In this document: positions 15,392 to 23,543 of the stretch, piece by piece
Layout: each line of letters opens with the position of its first letter
Numbering within the stretch: the stretch's first letter is position 1
DNA from: Alistipes sp.
GTDB taxonomy: Bacteria > Bacteroidota > Bacteroidia > Bacteroidales > Rikenellaceae
Assembly (NCBI GenBank): GCA_031285405.1
Contig: JAITWH010000041.1
Location: 1-50,173, forward strand
Length of the DNA stretch: 50,173 nucleotides
Direction: 5' to 3'
Made by a program: the position numbers and the translations under genes
Notes under the pieces: model-generated
What the model saw: the letters and a program-made list of their open reading frames with translations, nothing else
What the model was told of the DNA's origin: nothing
Databases searched by the model: none

Positions 15392-17605
15392 ATGAAACAC
15401 ACCCTACTCCTAATGACCATCTGCGCCATTGCCTCCTGCAGCGAGCCCACCCCCACGGGCAACCCCTTTTTCACCGAGTGGACCACCCCCTTCGGCGTTC
15501 CGCCGTTCGAGGATCTGCGCCCCGAGCACTTCCGCCCCGCCTTCGAGGAGGGCATGCGCCAGCACCGCGCCGAGATCGACGCCATCACGGCCAACCCCGA
15601 ACCTCCGACGTTCGACAACGTGATAGCCGCCTACGATCGCGCCGGCGAGCTCTACGGTCGCGTGGCCCGAGTCTTCGGAGCCCTCACCTCGGCCGAAACC
15701 AACGCCGAACTTGAGGAGATAAAGGCGGCCATGTCACCCCTCCAGTCGCAACACAGCGACGCGATAGGCCTAGACCCCGCCCTCTTCGCCAAGGTAAAAG
15801 CGGTCTACGACAACCGCGCCACACTCAACGCCGCGCAACAACGCCTCACCGAACGTGTCTACCGCCGTTTCGAACGCAGCGGAGCCCTCCTCTCCGAGAC
15901 AGATAAAGAGCGCATGCGCGCCATCAACGAGGAGCTCTCATCGCTGGGCGTGAAGTTCGAAAGCAACAACCGCGAGGCAATGAACGCCTTCCGTCTCGTT
16001 GTCGACCCCCGCGACGCCACGGGCCTCCCCTCGGGAGTCGTGGCCCGCGCCCGCACCCGCGCCGAGGAGGAAAAACAGGGCGACAAACTCGTCTTCACCC
16101 TATCCAAACCAAGCTGGATTCCCTTCCTCACCTACTCCGAGAGCGAACCCCTCCGCCGCCAACTCTACGAGGGCTACCTGGGCCAGAGCGCCGAGGGTTC
16201 GCAGTTCGACAACGCGCAGGTTATCAACGACATGATCCGCCTCCGCACCGACCGCGCCCACCTCATGGGCTTCGACAGCTACGCCGACTTCGTGCTCGAC
16301 GAACGCATGGCCAAGACCCCCGCCCGCGTCTACGAATTCCTCGACGACATCTGGGCTCCGGCCCTCGCCAAGGCGACCGAGGAGCGCGACGAGATGGTGG
16401 CCCTCAAGCGCACCGAGACGGCCGACTCCACCGCCACGATCAACTCATGGGATTGGTGGTACTACGCCGAGAAGATCCGCAAGAGCCGCTACAACTTAGA
16501 CGAGGAGCAGGTGAGGCCCTACTTCGCGTTGGATAACGTCCGCTCGGGCATCTTCAAACTCTGCAACCGCCTCTACGGCATCACCTTCCGCCCCATCGTG
16601 GCCCCCGTCTACCACAAAGACGTCCAGGTCTACGAGGTGCTCGACATCGACAACACCCACCTCGGGGTCATGTACATGGACTTCTTCCCCCGCGCCGGCA
16701 AGGGCTCGGGAGCGTGGTGCGGCACCTACCGCTCGCAGGGCTACACCCCCGACGGCACGCGCATAGCGCCGATCACCAACATAGTGTGCAACTTCACCGA
16801 ACCGACCGGCACGACTCCGGCCCTGCTCACCCTCGACGAGACCGAGACCTTCTTCCACGAGTTCGGCCACGCGCTGCACAATCTCTTCGCCGACGTCCCC
16901 TATCAGGGCCTCCACGGCACCGAGCGCGACTTCGTGGAGCTACCCTCGCAGATCATGGAGAATTGGGCCTTCGCCCCCGCCATGTTGGCCGAGTACGCCA
17001 TCCACCACCGCAGCGGCGAACCGATCCCCGAACGCATCGTGCAGCGCATCAACGAGAGCTCCATGTTCAACCAGGGCTTCATGACGACCGAACTGCTGGC
17101 CGCCTCCCTCTCCGACATGGACATCCACTCCCAGAAGGAGTACACCCCCTTCAGCGTCGCCGACTTCGAGAAGTATGCGCTCACCACACGCCGCGGCCTC
17201 ATCCCCGAGATCGAACCGCGCTACCGCTACCCCTACTTCAGCCACATCTTCGACGGCGGCTACTCAGCCGGATATTACAGCTACATCTGGGCCGAGGTGT
17301 TGGACAAGGACGCCTACGAGGCCTTCGTCGAGAGCGGCGACCTCTTCTCGCGCGCCGTCGCCACCGACTTCCGCCACAAGGTGCTGGCCCCGCGCGGCCT
17401 GCGCGACGGCATGGATCTCTACCGCGACTTCCGCGGCGCCGAACCCTCGCGCGAACCCCTCTTCCGCGCCCGCGGCCTGCTCCCCGCCGACCCCGCCGCC
17501 GACTCCCTCTTGGCATTGGTGAGCCGCGACCCCAACACCCCCCGCGAACCCCTCCCCGACTCCGTCCTAAGACAAATCCTCAACGAAGGCCCCTTAGTAG
17601 AATAA
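15392..17605 (+). CDS. dcp: M3 family peptidyl-dipeptidase (Dcp-like) lipoprotein
   Basis: A 737-residue zinc metallopeptidase of the M3 family, expected to release C-terminal dipeptides from peptides. The zinc motif is HEFGHALHNLF (about residue 489) with the downstream Glu in ELPSQIMENW. Other family motifs are GEFFPRAGK-like MDFFPRAGKGSGAWC and the C-terminal FSHIFDGGYSAGYYSYIWAEVL. The N terminus MKHTLLLMTICAIASC is a lipoprotein signal with the lipobox Cys at about residue 17, so the enzyme is probably tethered to a membrane. I chose ATG 15392 because the longer frame would start inside the promoter. Length is typical of Dcp (about 700). Confidence 0.94.
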   Translation: MKHTLLLMTICAIASCSEPTPTGNPFFTEWTTPFGVPPFEDLRPEHFRPAFEEGMRQHRAEIDAITANPEPPTFDNVIAAYDRAGELYGRVARVFGALTSAETNAELEEIKAAMSPLQSQHSDAIGLDPALFAKVKAVYDNRATLNAAQQRLTERVYRRFERSGALLSETDKERMRAINEELSSLGVKFESNNREAMNAFRLVVDPRDATGLPSGVVARARTRAEEEKQGDKLVFTLSKPSWIPFLTYSESEPLRRQLYEGYLGQSAEGSQFDNAQVINDMIRLRTDRAHLMGFDSYADFVLDERMAKTPARVYEFLDDIWAPALAKATEERDEMVALKRTETADSTATINSWDWWYYAEKIRKSRYNLDEEQVRPYFALDNVRSGIFKLCNRLYGITFRPIVAPVYHKDVQVYEVLDIDNTHLGVMYMDFFPRAGKGSGAWCGTYRSQGYTPDGTRIAPITNIVCNFTEPTGTTPALLTLDETETFFHEFGHALHNLFADVPYQGLHGTERDFVELPSQIMENWAFAPAMLAEYAIHHRSGEPIPERIVQRINESSMFNQGFMTTELLAASLSDMDIHSQKEYTPFSVADFEKYALTTRRGLIPEIEPRYRYPYFSHIFDGGYSAGYYSYIWAEVLDKDAYEAFVESGDLFSRAVATDFRHKVLAPRGLRDGMDLYRDFRGAEPSREPLFRARGLLPADPAADSLLALVSRDPNTPREPLPDSVLRQILNEGPLVE

Positions 17606-17670
17606 TTAAGAATTAAAAATTAAGAATTAAGAATCAGCCCAACAAGCAGCCCAATACCGCGTTAGCCGTT
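17604..17670. repeat. intergenic mosaic repeat behind dcp
   Basis: AATTAAGAATT units (starting at the dcp stop codon) are followed by ATACCGCGTTAGCCG, the same building blocks as at 2465-2535 and the core of elements A and B. Confidence 0.6.
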
Positions 17671-17760
17671 CCCCTCCCATGGAGGGGTGCCCGAAGGGCG
17701 GGGTGGTTCATCGTGTAAGAGAAAGCCCCCGTCATTGCGAGCCAAAGGCGAAGCAATCCA
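17671..17760. repeat. two short GC-rich interspersed-type repeats
   Basis: CCCCTCCCATGGAGGGGTG then CCCGAAGGGCGGGGTGG (17671-17706) is a compound palindrome. CGTCATTGCGAGCC followed by AAAGGCGAAGCAATCCA (17730-17760) resembles a widespread intergenic repeat seen in many bacterial genomes. Neither codes for protein. The assignment rests on recall of these motifs and on their palindromic form. Confidence 0.5.
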
Positions 17761-17762
17761 GA

Positions 17763-17794
17763 AAAGAAAGGCTCCCGCAAGGGAGCCTTTCTTT
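17763..17794 (+). terminator. terminator downstream of dcp
   Basis: A 14-bp perfect stem, AAAGAAAGGCTCCC (17763-17776) with GGGAGCCTTTCTTT (17781-17794), and the tetraloop GCAA. It can function on either strand. It lies about 160 bp after dcp and could end read-through transcripts from either side. Confidence 0.75.
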
Positions 17795-17825
17795 CATGTC
17801 CTCCCGACAGAGGCCGTAACGCCGG

Positions 17826-17959
17826 CAGCGATTAAAAAAACATCACAAAAAAATCAAAAAAACTGAAACAAAACAGATACCAAAAACGTAATAACACGCC
17901 AACATAAAAGACCCTACAAAACAAAAAAAACAACCATACCTATATTAATAAGAGGCAAC
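17826..17959. other. A-rich non-coding tract
   Basis: About 130 bp very rich in A on the plus strand (runs of 5-8 A separated by C or T) with no ORF of note. It leads directly into the palindrome array. I saw no DnaA box (TTATCCACA) in it. Confidence 0.5.
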
Positions 17960-18087
17960 CCCCCCAAAAAAAAGTGTCGCATTTGTAACACTCGCCAAAA
18001 AAAAAGTGTTACATCGGTAACACTACCCCCAAAAAAACCGTTACATAGGTAACACACGGCCAAAAAAAAGCGTTACCTATGTAACGC
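17960..18087. repeat. four 18-bp palindromes at exact 32-bp spacing with phased A-tracts
   Basis: Palindromes of the form GTGTTAC-N4-GTAACAC start at 17974, 18006, 18038 and 18070, exactly 32 bp apart. The copies are GTGTCGCATTTGTAACAC, GTGTTACATCGGTAACAC, CCGTTACATAGGTAACAC and GCGTTACCTATGTAACGC. Each is preceded by a C-rich spacer ending in 7-9 A. Thirty-two bp is three helical turns, so sites and A-tracts lie on one face and the DNA should be curved. Copies 2 and 4 have perfect 7-bp arms. Function unknown; a protein-binding array is inferred. Three further copies occur at 46675-46778. Confidence 0.8.
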
Positions 18088-18093
18088 TTTTTT
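18062..18093 (-). terminator. terminator of the amidase-to-rsmI operon, built on palindrome 4
   Basis: AAAAAAGCGTTAC - CTAT - GTAACGCTTTTTT gives a stem of up to 13 bp with an A run on one side and a T run on the other, so it can terminate on both strands. It lies about 35 bp past the stop of the RsmI-like gene. Confidence 0.7.
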
Positions 18094-18125
18094 ACACGAC
18101 AGCCTGTCTATGACCCCCAAAAACC

Positions 18126-18899
18126 TCAAGAAATAATAAAAATCGCCGGCCGTTTATCAAGGTTCGGAGCAGAAATCCGCCGCCACTCCGCCACCGAAAA
18201 AGTGCGAATAAACTCCCCCGAAACCGATATATCGACCGCCACAGTAAGCCGGGTTTCGGGCAAGCAAACCGACAGCAACTCACTGAACAACCGAACGTTA
18301 CGATACGGAGTCTCAATAAAAATCTGACTCTGCCGCTCCGAGTGAGCCCGCCGTTCGAAGTGTCGAATCATCCGCGCGAGGTCAGGATTTTTGGCCGGCA
18401 GATACCCGTTGAAAGCAAACGATTGCCCATTCGCCCCCGACGCCATGAGCGCCAAAAGTATCGACGACGGCCCTACTAACGGCCTGACTATGATGTTGTT
18501 ACGATGGGCTGCGGCAACCAAATCCGCCCCGGGATCTGCCACCGCCGGCACCCCCGCTTCGGATATCACCCCCGCATCGCGACCCTGCAAAAGTGGCGCC
18601 AACATCGCCGCAATTTCCTCGGGCCGAGTGTGCTCGTTGAGCTCCACAAATTCGATGTCGTCCATCGCCCGAACCTCAGTCGGAATCGCAGCCACACTCA
18701 CTTCTGAGGCCGTTTTTGCAGCTGCGACAGAGCCCGAAGCCACCCCCGCCTGCGACAGAAATCGCCGCGCCGAACGCACATTCTCGACGATGAAATAGTC
18801 GAGCCCCCGCATCACCTCGAAGTTGGCCGCGGGCAGCACCTCGAAAGGCGCCGAATCGCCTATGGGACAGGGAATTAGATATAACGTTCCGGGCTTCAT
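18126..18899 (-). CDS. rsmI: RsmI-like SAM-dependent methyltransferase (tetrapyrrole methylase fold)
   Basis: A 257-residue member of the family that 2'-O-methylates C1402 of 16S rRNA. Motifs: LYLIPCPIGDSAPFEVLP at the N terminus (family LYLVxTPIGN), FIVENVRSARRFLSQAG, then GVISEAGVPAVADPGADLVAAAH and PLVGPSSILLALMASG, and FIETPYRNVRLFSELL. It lacks the C-terminal extension of E. coli RsmI and is close to the short form usual in Bacteroidetes. Residues about 53-75 (Ala/Ser/Val-rich) look like an insertion before DIEFVELNEHTRPEEI. It overlaps the end of alr by 4 bp (ATGA) and is last in its operon. Confidence 0.88.
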   Translation of the reverse strand: MKPGTLYLIPCPIGDSAPFEVLPAANFEVMRGLDYFIVENVRSARRFLSQAGVASGSVAAAKTASEVSVAAIPTEVRAMDDIEFVELNEHTRPEEIAAMLAPLLQGRDAGVISEAGVPAVADPGADLVAAAHRNNIIVRPLVGPSSILLALMASGANGQSFAFNGYLPAKNPDLARMIRHFERRAHSERQSQIFIETPYRNVRLFSELLSVCLPETRLTVAVDISVSGEFIRTFSVAEWRRISAPNLDKRPAIFIIS

Positions 18900-20005
18900 A
18901 CGTAGATGCGTTTTACGCGTGCGGATATCGAGGTCATCACTTCGTAGGGGATCGTGCCGAGCGCGGCGGCCATATCCTCGACGGTGTTGCCCGCCGCCGA
19001 CGAGAAAATCACCGCCTCGCCGCCCACCTCAACTCCCTGAATACCAGTGATGTCGATCATGCAGCTGTCCATGCACACGTTGCCGACGATCGGCGAGGGA
19101 TGCCCATTTACCAGCACCGACCAGGCGCCTTGGCTGAGGCGGCGATTGAGGCCGTCGGCGTATCCGATGGGGATGGTGGCGATGTGCGAGGGGCGGGTGA
19201 GCACGCCACAGCGGCCATAGCCAACTGTCTCACCGGCAGGCAGTTCAGCGATGCTGATGATGCGGGTGCGGAGCGACGCCACGCGTTCGACCCCCTCCAT
19301 TCCGACGCCGTACAACCCTATGCCCAGACGCACCATGTCGAGCCGAGCCTCGGGGAATCGCACCGTGCCGTTGGTGTTGGCGATGTGGCGGCGAACGGGG
19401 TAGGGCAGACCTGCTGCGAGGCTGAGGCTCAGGCTGTTGAAGTCGGCGATCTGCCGGCGCGTGAAGTCGTCGTGGGCGGGGTCGTCGGCGGCGGCGAGGT
19501 GCGAAAATATCGTGGCGACCTTCACGCTGTCGGCGGCGGCGATGGCGGCGGAGAGTGCGTCGAGGTCGCGCGCGCCGAAGCCCAGACGGTGCATGCCGGT
19601 GTCCAACTTGATGTGGATCGGGTAGCGATCGCAGTTCTGCTTTTGGGCTTGCGTGACGAACTCGTTGAGGGCCACGAAGTTGTATATCTCGGGTTCGAGG
19701 CGGTGGCGGATCAGCTCCTCGAAGCTGTCGGCGTCGGCGTTGAAGACGATGATCGGGACGCGTATTCCGTTCTGCCTCAGTGCGATGCCCTCGCTGGTGA
19801 AGGCCACCGCCAAGTAGTCTACCCCTTGTCGTTCGAGCAGCGCAGCGATCTCGTAGGCGCCGTGACCGTAGGCCGACGCCTTGACTATCGGGATGATGCC
19901 CGTGCCCGCGGGGAGTTTTTCGCGGCAGCGTTCGAGGTTTCGCGTGATGGCCGCGGTCGAGACCTCCAGGACGGTGCCGTAGATTTTTTCGTTTAAGTAT
20001 TTCAT
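18896..20005 (-). CDS. alr: alanine racemase
   Basis: A 369-residue PLP enzyme converting L-Ala to D-Ala for peptidoglycan. The PLP Lys lies in IVKASAYGHGAYE (Lys42), the second catalytic Tyr in ETVGYGRCGV (about residue 258), and HIKLDTGMHRLGF and GNVCMDSCMIDITG are diagnostic. Length fits standalone Alr; many Bacteroidetes instead carry a MurF-Alr fusion. The start 35 bp after mutS2 and the 4-bp overlap with the methyltransferase indicate one operon with the amidase and MlaD-like genes. Confidence 0.96.
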   Translation of the reverse strand: MKYLNEKIYGTVLEVSTAAITRNLERCREKLPAGTGIIPIVKASAYGHGAYEIAALLERQGVDYLAVAFTSEGIALRQNGIRVPIIVFNADADSFEELIRHRLEPEIYNFVALNEFVTQAQKQNCDRYPIHIKLDTGMHRLGFGARDLDALSAAIAAADSVKVATIFSHLAAADDPAHDDFTRRQIADFNSLSLSLAAGLPYPVRRHIANTNGTVRFPEARLDMVRLGIGLYGVGMEGVERVASLRTRIISIAELPAGETVGYGRCGVLTRPSHIATIPIGYADGLNRRLSQGAWSVLVNGHPSPIVGNVCMDSCMIDITGIQGVEVGGEAVIFSSAAGNTVEDMAAALGTIPYEVMTSISARVKRIYV

Positions 20006-20007
20006 TT

Positions 20008-20038
20008 TTAGGGTTTTTAATCATGATTCATGATTACG
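20008..20038. repeat. ATTCATGATT spacer repeat
   Basis: The mutS2-alr gap contains TAATCATGATTCATGATTACG, related to the ATTCATGATT units at 27811-27843. It looks like a third arm type of the intergenic repeats. Confidence 0.4.
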
Positions 20039-20039
20039 A

Positions 20040-22577
20040 TCATTGTTTGAAGGTTACTATGGTTATTCCGGCGCCGCCGCGGTCGGGGTGGTCGTCGGTG
20101 GCGCTCTCGATCGGCGGGAGGGTGCGCAGGTAGCGGCGGATCTCGGACTTGAGCGCGCCAGTGCCCTTGCCGTGCAGGATCGACACCTCGCCGATGCCGA
20201 TCATCAGCGCGTTGTCGATGAACGACTCGACCGCCTCGATCGCCTCGGTGGGGCGCAAGCCGCGCACGTCGACCCGCGGCGAGAACTGCAGGCGGCGATC
20301 GGAAATCTCGCTGGCGACCCTTGTGCGCGGGGCCGTGGGGCGGGTGGCGGCTTTGAACTCGGTGTTCGAGATGGGTTCGAGGCGCTCGGTGGCGACGGTC
20401 GAGATGATCTGGCCGAAGGTGACCGTCGACTTTGTGCCCTTCACCTCGGTCACCTCGCCCACGGTCTCCTGGCCCTTGATTCGGACCTTGGTTCCGGGGG
20501 TTATCGGTTTTGGTTTTTTGGGTTCGGGGGCCTTGGCTTTCTCCTCTTTCTTTTCGGCCTTTCGCTTTTCGCGGTTTTGTTGGCGGCGGAGGATTCGCTC
20601 CATCTCGGCGGCAAACTTCGCCTCGGTTTCGGGGTCAGTCGCGGCGGGTGGGGTTTCGAGCGTCTCGCGGAAGTCGTCGATCTCGCGGCGGGCGAGGCGG
20701 GTTAACTCCTTGTCGGCCTGCGACTCGCGGATGGTTTTGATGGTGCTCTCGATCTGCTTGTTGGCCTCGGCCACGAGGGCTTTGGCCTCGGCGCGGGCGG
20801 TGCGCATGATCTCGGCCCGCTCGGCGCGGATGGCGGTGAGGCGCTCGGCGTAGTCGCTCTCCAACTGCTCGACGTGGCGGTCGGCGACGCGGATGCGGTC
20901 GCGCTTGGTCTCCCAATAGCGGCGGTCGCGGGCTATCTCCCTCAGCTGGCGTTCGAGGTTGACGTGGTCGCTGCCCGCCTTGTCGCTCGCCGCGCGGATG
21001 ATATCCTCGGGCAGGCCGATCTTGCGCGCGATCTCGATGGCGAACGAGCTGCCGGGCTCGCCCTGCACGAGTCGGAACAGTGGGCGGATGGCGGCGACGT
21101 CGAAGGCCATCGCTCCGTTGGCAACTCCGTCGTGGTTCGATGCGAAGTATTTTATGTTGGAGTAGTGGGTGGTGATGACGCCGTAGACCCCTCTGGCGAC
21201 GAACTGCTCAAGCACGCTTTCGGCTATCGCGCCCCCCATCACAGGTTCGGTGCCGGTGCCGAATTCGTCGATAAAGATCATCGAGCGGCGGTCGGCGGCG
21301 GTGAGCATGCGCTTCATGTTCAAGAGGTGGGAGCTGTATGTCGAGAGGTCGCTCTCGATGCTCTGCTCGTCGCCGATGTCGATGAAGAGGCGGCCGAAGA
21401 GGGGCATCTCGGAGTTTTCGAGCACCGGCACGAGGAAGCCGCTCTGGAACATGTATTGCAGCAGCGCCGCCGTCTTGAGCGCCACCGACTTGCCTCCGGC
21501 GTTGGGGCCGGAGATTACTATTATCCTCTCCGTGGGCGAGAGGGTCAGGTCGAGTGGGACGATCTCTTTGCCTTCGCGCGCGAGGGTTTGGGCGAGGAGG
21601 GGGTGTCTTGCTTTTCTTAGCGAGAGGCGGCCGTCGTCGGAGATTATCGGCCGGACAGCTCCGTTGGCCACTGCCCAGCGCGCCTTGGCGCGGATGAGGT
21701 CGACCTCGCAGAGGTAGTCGCCCGACGCGGCGATGCCGTCGATGTCGGGGCGCAGCAGGTCGGTGAAGGTGGTGAGGATGCGTACCACCTCGCGGCGCTC
21801 GGCGTAGGCCAACTCCTTGAGTTCGTTGTTGATCTCGACTATCTCGACAGGCTCGATGTAGAAGGTCTTTCCGCTGCCGCTCTCGTCGTGGATGAAGCCC
21901 GGGAGTCTCTTTTTGTTGCCCGCCGCGACGGGGATCACCGTGCGGCCCTCCCTTATCGAGAGGCTGGCGTCGGCGTCGACTATGCCCGCGCTCTGGGCCT
22001 GGGCGAGGATTCGCTGCATGCGTTTGGTGACGTCGCCCTCGCGGCTGCGGATCGTGCGGCGGATATCGTTGAGCTCGGGGGAGGCGCTGTCCTTTATGTT
22101 TCCGAAGCGGTCTATGAGGGAGTCGATCCGGTTTGTTATCTCGGGGTAGCTCTCGATGCCGTTGCCGAGGGCTTGCATCAGGGGGAATTGGCCCGATGTG
22201 GTTGAGGTTTTGGATTCGGCGGCGGCTATGAACGAGAGCACCTCGCCGACCGAGGTGAGGGCGTGGTGCAGCGTGCGGATCTCGTCGACCTCAAGGAATG
22301 CACCCTCGATGCGTGCCTTGGCGGCGACGGTCGAGACGTCGACGAACTCACCCGCCGGAAAGCCTCCTCCCATCGAGAGGATGGCGCGCAGTTCATCGGC
22401 CAGGCCGAGCCTCTGTGCAAGCTCGGCGGCGTCGCTCGTGAAGCGTTCGGCGGCGAGTTTTTCGCGCGCGGCGGGGGTGGTGCAGAGCTCCTCTACCTGG
22501 CTTCGGATGCGGTCGAAGCCTATCTTCTCTTCGAATCGGGCGTCAAATGGGTCGACGCCTAAGGGTGTTTCCGTCAT
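20040..22577 (-). CDS. mutS2: MutS2 family ATPase / Smr endonuclease
   Basis: An 845-residue MutS2 protein. The family acts on branched DNA or on collided ribosomes depending on species; which applies here is unknown. Order: N-terminal core and clamp (residues 1-300), ATPase with Walker A SGPNAGGKSVALKT (about 353-366) and Walker B MIFIDEFGTGTEP, a long charged coiled-coil (about 500-680), the KOW-like segment GTKVRIKGQETVGEVTEVKG, and the C-terminal Smr nuclease domain with VDVRGLRPTEA and ILHGKGTGALKSEIRRYL. Length is typical (about 800-840). Its start overlaps the mlaD stop by 4 bp. Confidence 0.95.
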   Translation of the reverse strand: MTETPLGVDPFDARFEEKIGFDRIRSQVEELCTTPAAREKLAAERFTSDAAELAQRLGLADELRAILSMGGGFPAGEFVDVSTVAAKARIEGAFLEVDEIRTLHHALTSVGEVLSFIAAAESKTSTTSGQFPLMQALGNGIESYPEITNRIDSLIDRFGNIKDSASPELNDIRRTIRSREGDVTKRMQRILAQAQSAGIVDADASLSIREGRTVIPVAAGNKKRLPGFIHDESGSGKTFYIEPVEIVEINNELKELAYAERREVVRILTTFTDLLRPDIDGIAASGDYLCEVDLIRAKARWAVANGAVRPIISDDGRLSLRKARHPLLAQTLAREGKEIVPLDLTLSPTERIIVISGPNAGGKSVALKTAALLQYMFQSGFLVPVLENSEMPLFGRLFIDIGDEQSIESDLSTYSSHLLNMKRMLTAADRRSMIFIDEFGTGTEPVMGGAIAESVLEQFVARGVYGVITTHYSNIKYFASNHDGVANGAMAFDVAAIRPLFRLVQGEPGSSFAIEIARKIGLPEDIIRAASDKAGSDHVNLERQLREIARDRRYWETKRDRIRVADRHVEQLESDYAERLTAIRAERAEIMRTARAEAKALVAEANKQIESTIKTIRESQADKELTRLARREIDDFRETLETPPAATDPETEAKFAAEMERILRRQQNREKRKAEKKEEKAKAPEPKKPKPITPGTKVRIKGQETVGEVTEVKGTKSTVTFGQIISTVATERLEPISNTEFKAATRPTAPRTRVASEISDRRLQFSPRVDVRGLRPTEAIEAVESFIDNALMIGIGEVSILHGKGTGALKSEIRRYLRTLPPIESATDDHPDRGGAGITIVTFKQ

Positions 22578-23515
22578 TGCTTGTCTTTATCTCTGTTTTT
22601 GCCGCCGCCGAAGAGCGAGAAGTGGACGTAGCGGCGGGGGTTGGCCTTGAGATCCTCCAACAGCGCGGAGAGGTTGCCCGTGGCCGACGTCAGCGAGTCG
22701 TACAACGCGGGGTCGTCCAACAGCAGCGATGCAGTGCCCTCGCCCTCGGCCAAACGGGCCAGCACGGAGTTTAGGTGGGCGATGCCGGCACCGAGGGAGT
22801 CTACCGTTCCGCGCAGGTCGGCGTCGGAGAGCTGCTCCGTCACGGTGTCTAAGTTGCCGACTATGTTGTCGAAGCGGGCGGAGTTGTCGCGTAGCATCGT
22901 CGAGAAGGCGCCCATGTCGCGGATCATGTCGTCGATGCCGGCGCGCGAGAGTTGGCCCGTCACCCCCTCGACGTTGTCCATGATGCCTTTGAAGGTCTCG
23001 GCGTTGCGGGTGAGGACGTTGTCGAGGGTGGCCGAGGTGGCGGCGAGTGAGGTCATCACCGCGCGGGCCTCGGTGAGCAGGTCGTCCATGTTGGCCGAAG
23101 CGCTCTCGAACAGCCCTCCCTCGATGCGGGCGGGGATCACGGCGCCGCGGTCGAAGGTGCTGGCCGACGCCCCCTGGACGAGGTCGATCGCCTTGTCGCC
23201 CATCAGGCCGCCCGAAACGAGCACGAGGTGGGAGTCGGAGGGGATGTCGATGCTCTTCTTGACACCGAGCGTCACCATCACCTTGTCGGGGTGGTCGCTG
23301 TCGAGGGCGATGGAGGTCACCGAGCCGACCTTCACGCCGCGCAACAGTACCGGCGCGGAGGTCTGGAGGCCGTTGGTGCGGTCGAACAGCGCGTAGTAGC
23401 TGCGGTCGCTGCTGAAAATGTCCTTGCCCTTGAGGTAGTTGACTCCGAGGTAGAGGCATACGATCATCGCGAGGGCGAATAGCCCTATCTTCAACTCTCT
23501 GCTTAGCTTTAGCAT
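22574..23515 (-). CDS. MlaD / MCE-domain lipid transport protein
   Basis: A 313-residue protein with an N-terminal membrane anchor (LKIGLFALAMIVCLYLGVNYLKG, about residues 8-30). The MCE domain follows (YYALFDRTNGLQTSAPVLLRGVKVGSVTSIAL, about 40-72), then a long helical C-terminal region. MCE proteins form periplasmic rings or tunnels moving lipids between membranes, usually with an MlaE permease and MlaF ATPase; these are not in the window. It sits 28 bp after the amidase gene and overlaps mutS2, within an envelope-maintenance operon. Confidence 0.9.
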   Translation of the reverse strand: MLKLSRELKIGLFALAMIVCLYLGVNYLKGKDIFSSDRSYYALFDRTNGLQTSAPVLLRGVKVGSVTSIALDSDHPDKVMVTLGVKKSIDIPSDSHLVLVSGGLMGDKAIDLVQGASASTFDRGAVIPARIEGGLFESASANMDDLLTEARAVMTSLAATSATLDNVLTRNAETFKGIMDNVEGVTGQLSRAGIDDMIRDMGAFSTMLRDNSARFDNIVGNLDTVTEQLSDADLRGTVDSLGAGIAHLNSVLARLAEGEGTASLLLDDPALYDSLTSATGNLSALLEDLKANPRRYVHFSLFGGGKNRDKDKQ

Positions 23516-23543
23516 GGTATTATTGTTTTTAGTTTTTGGTGCG

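Noticed and set aside
17960-18093. Possible CRISPR array
   Set aside because: Repeats are 18-bp palindromes with 14-bp low-complexity spacers ending in A runs; spacers are similar to each other, and no cas gene is present.
17826-18125. Possible replication origin
   Set aside because: AT-rich with repeats and near a skew change, but no DnaA boxes, no origin-associated genes nearby, and the skew reverses again near 31 kb.
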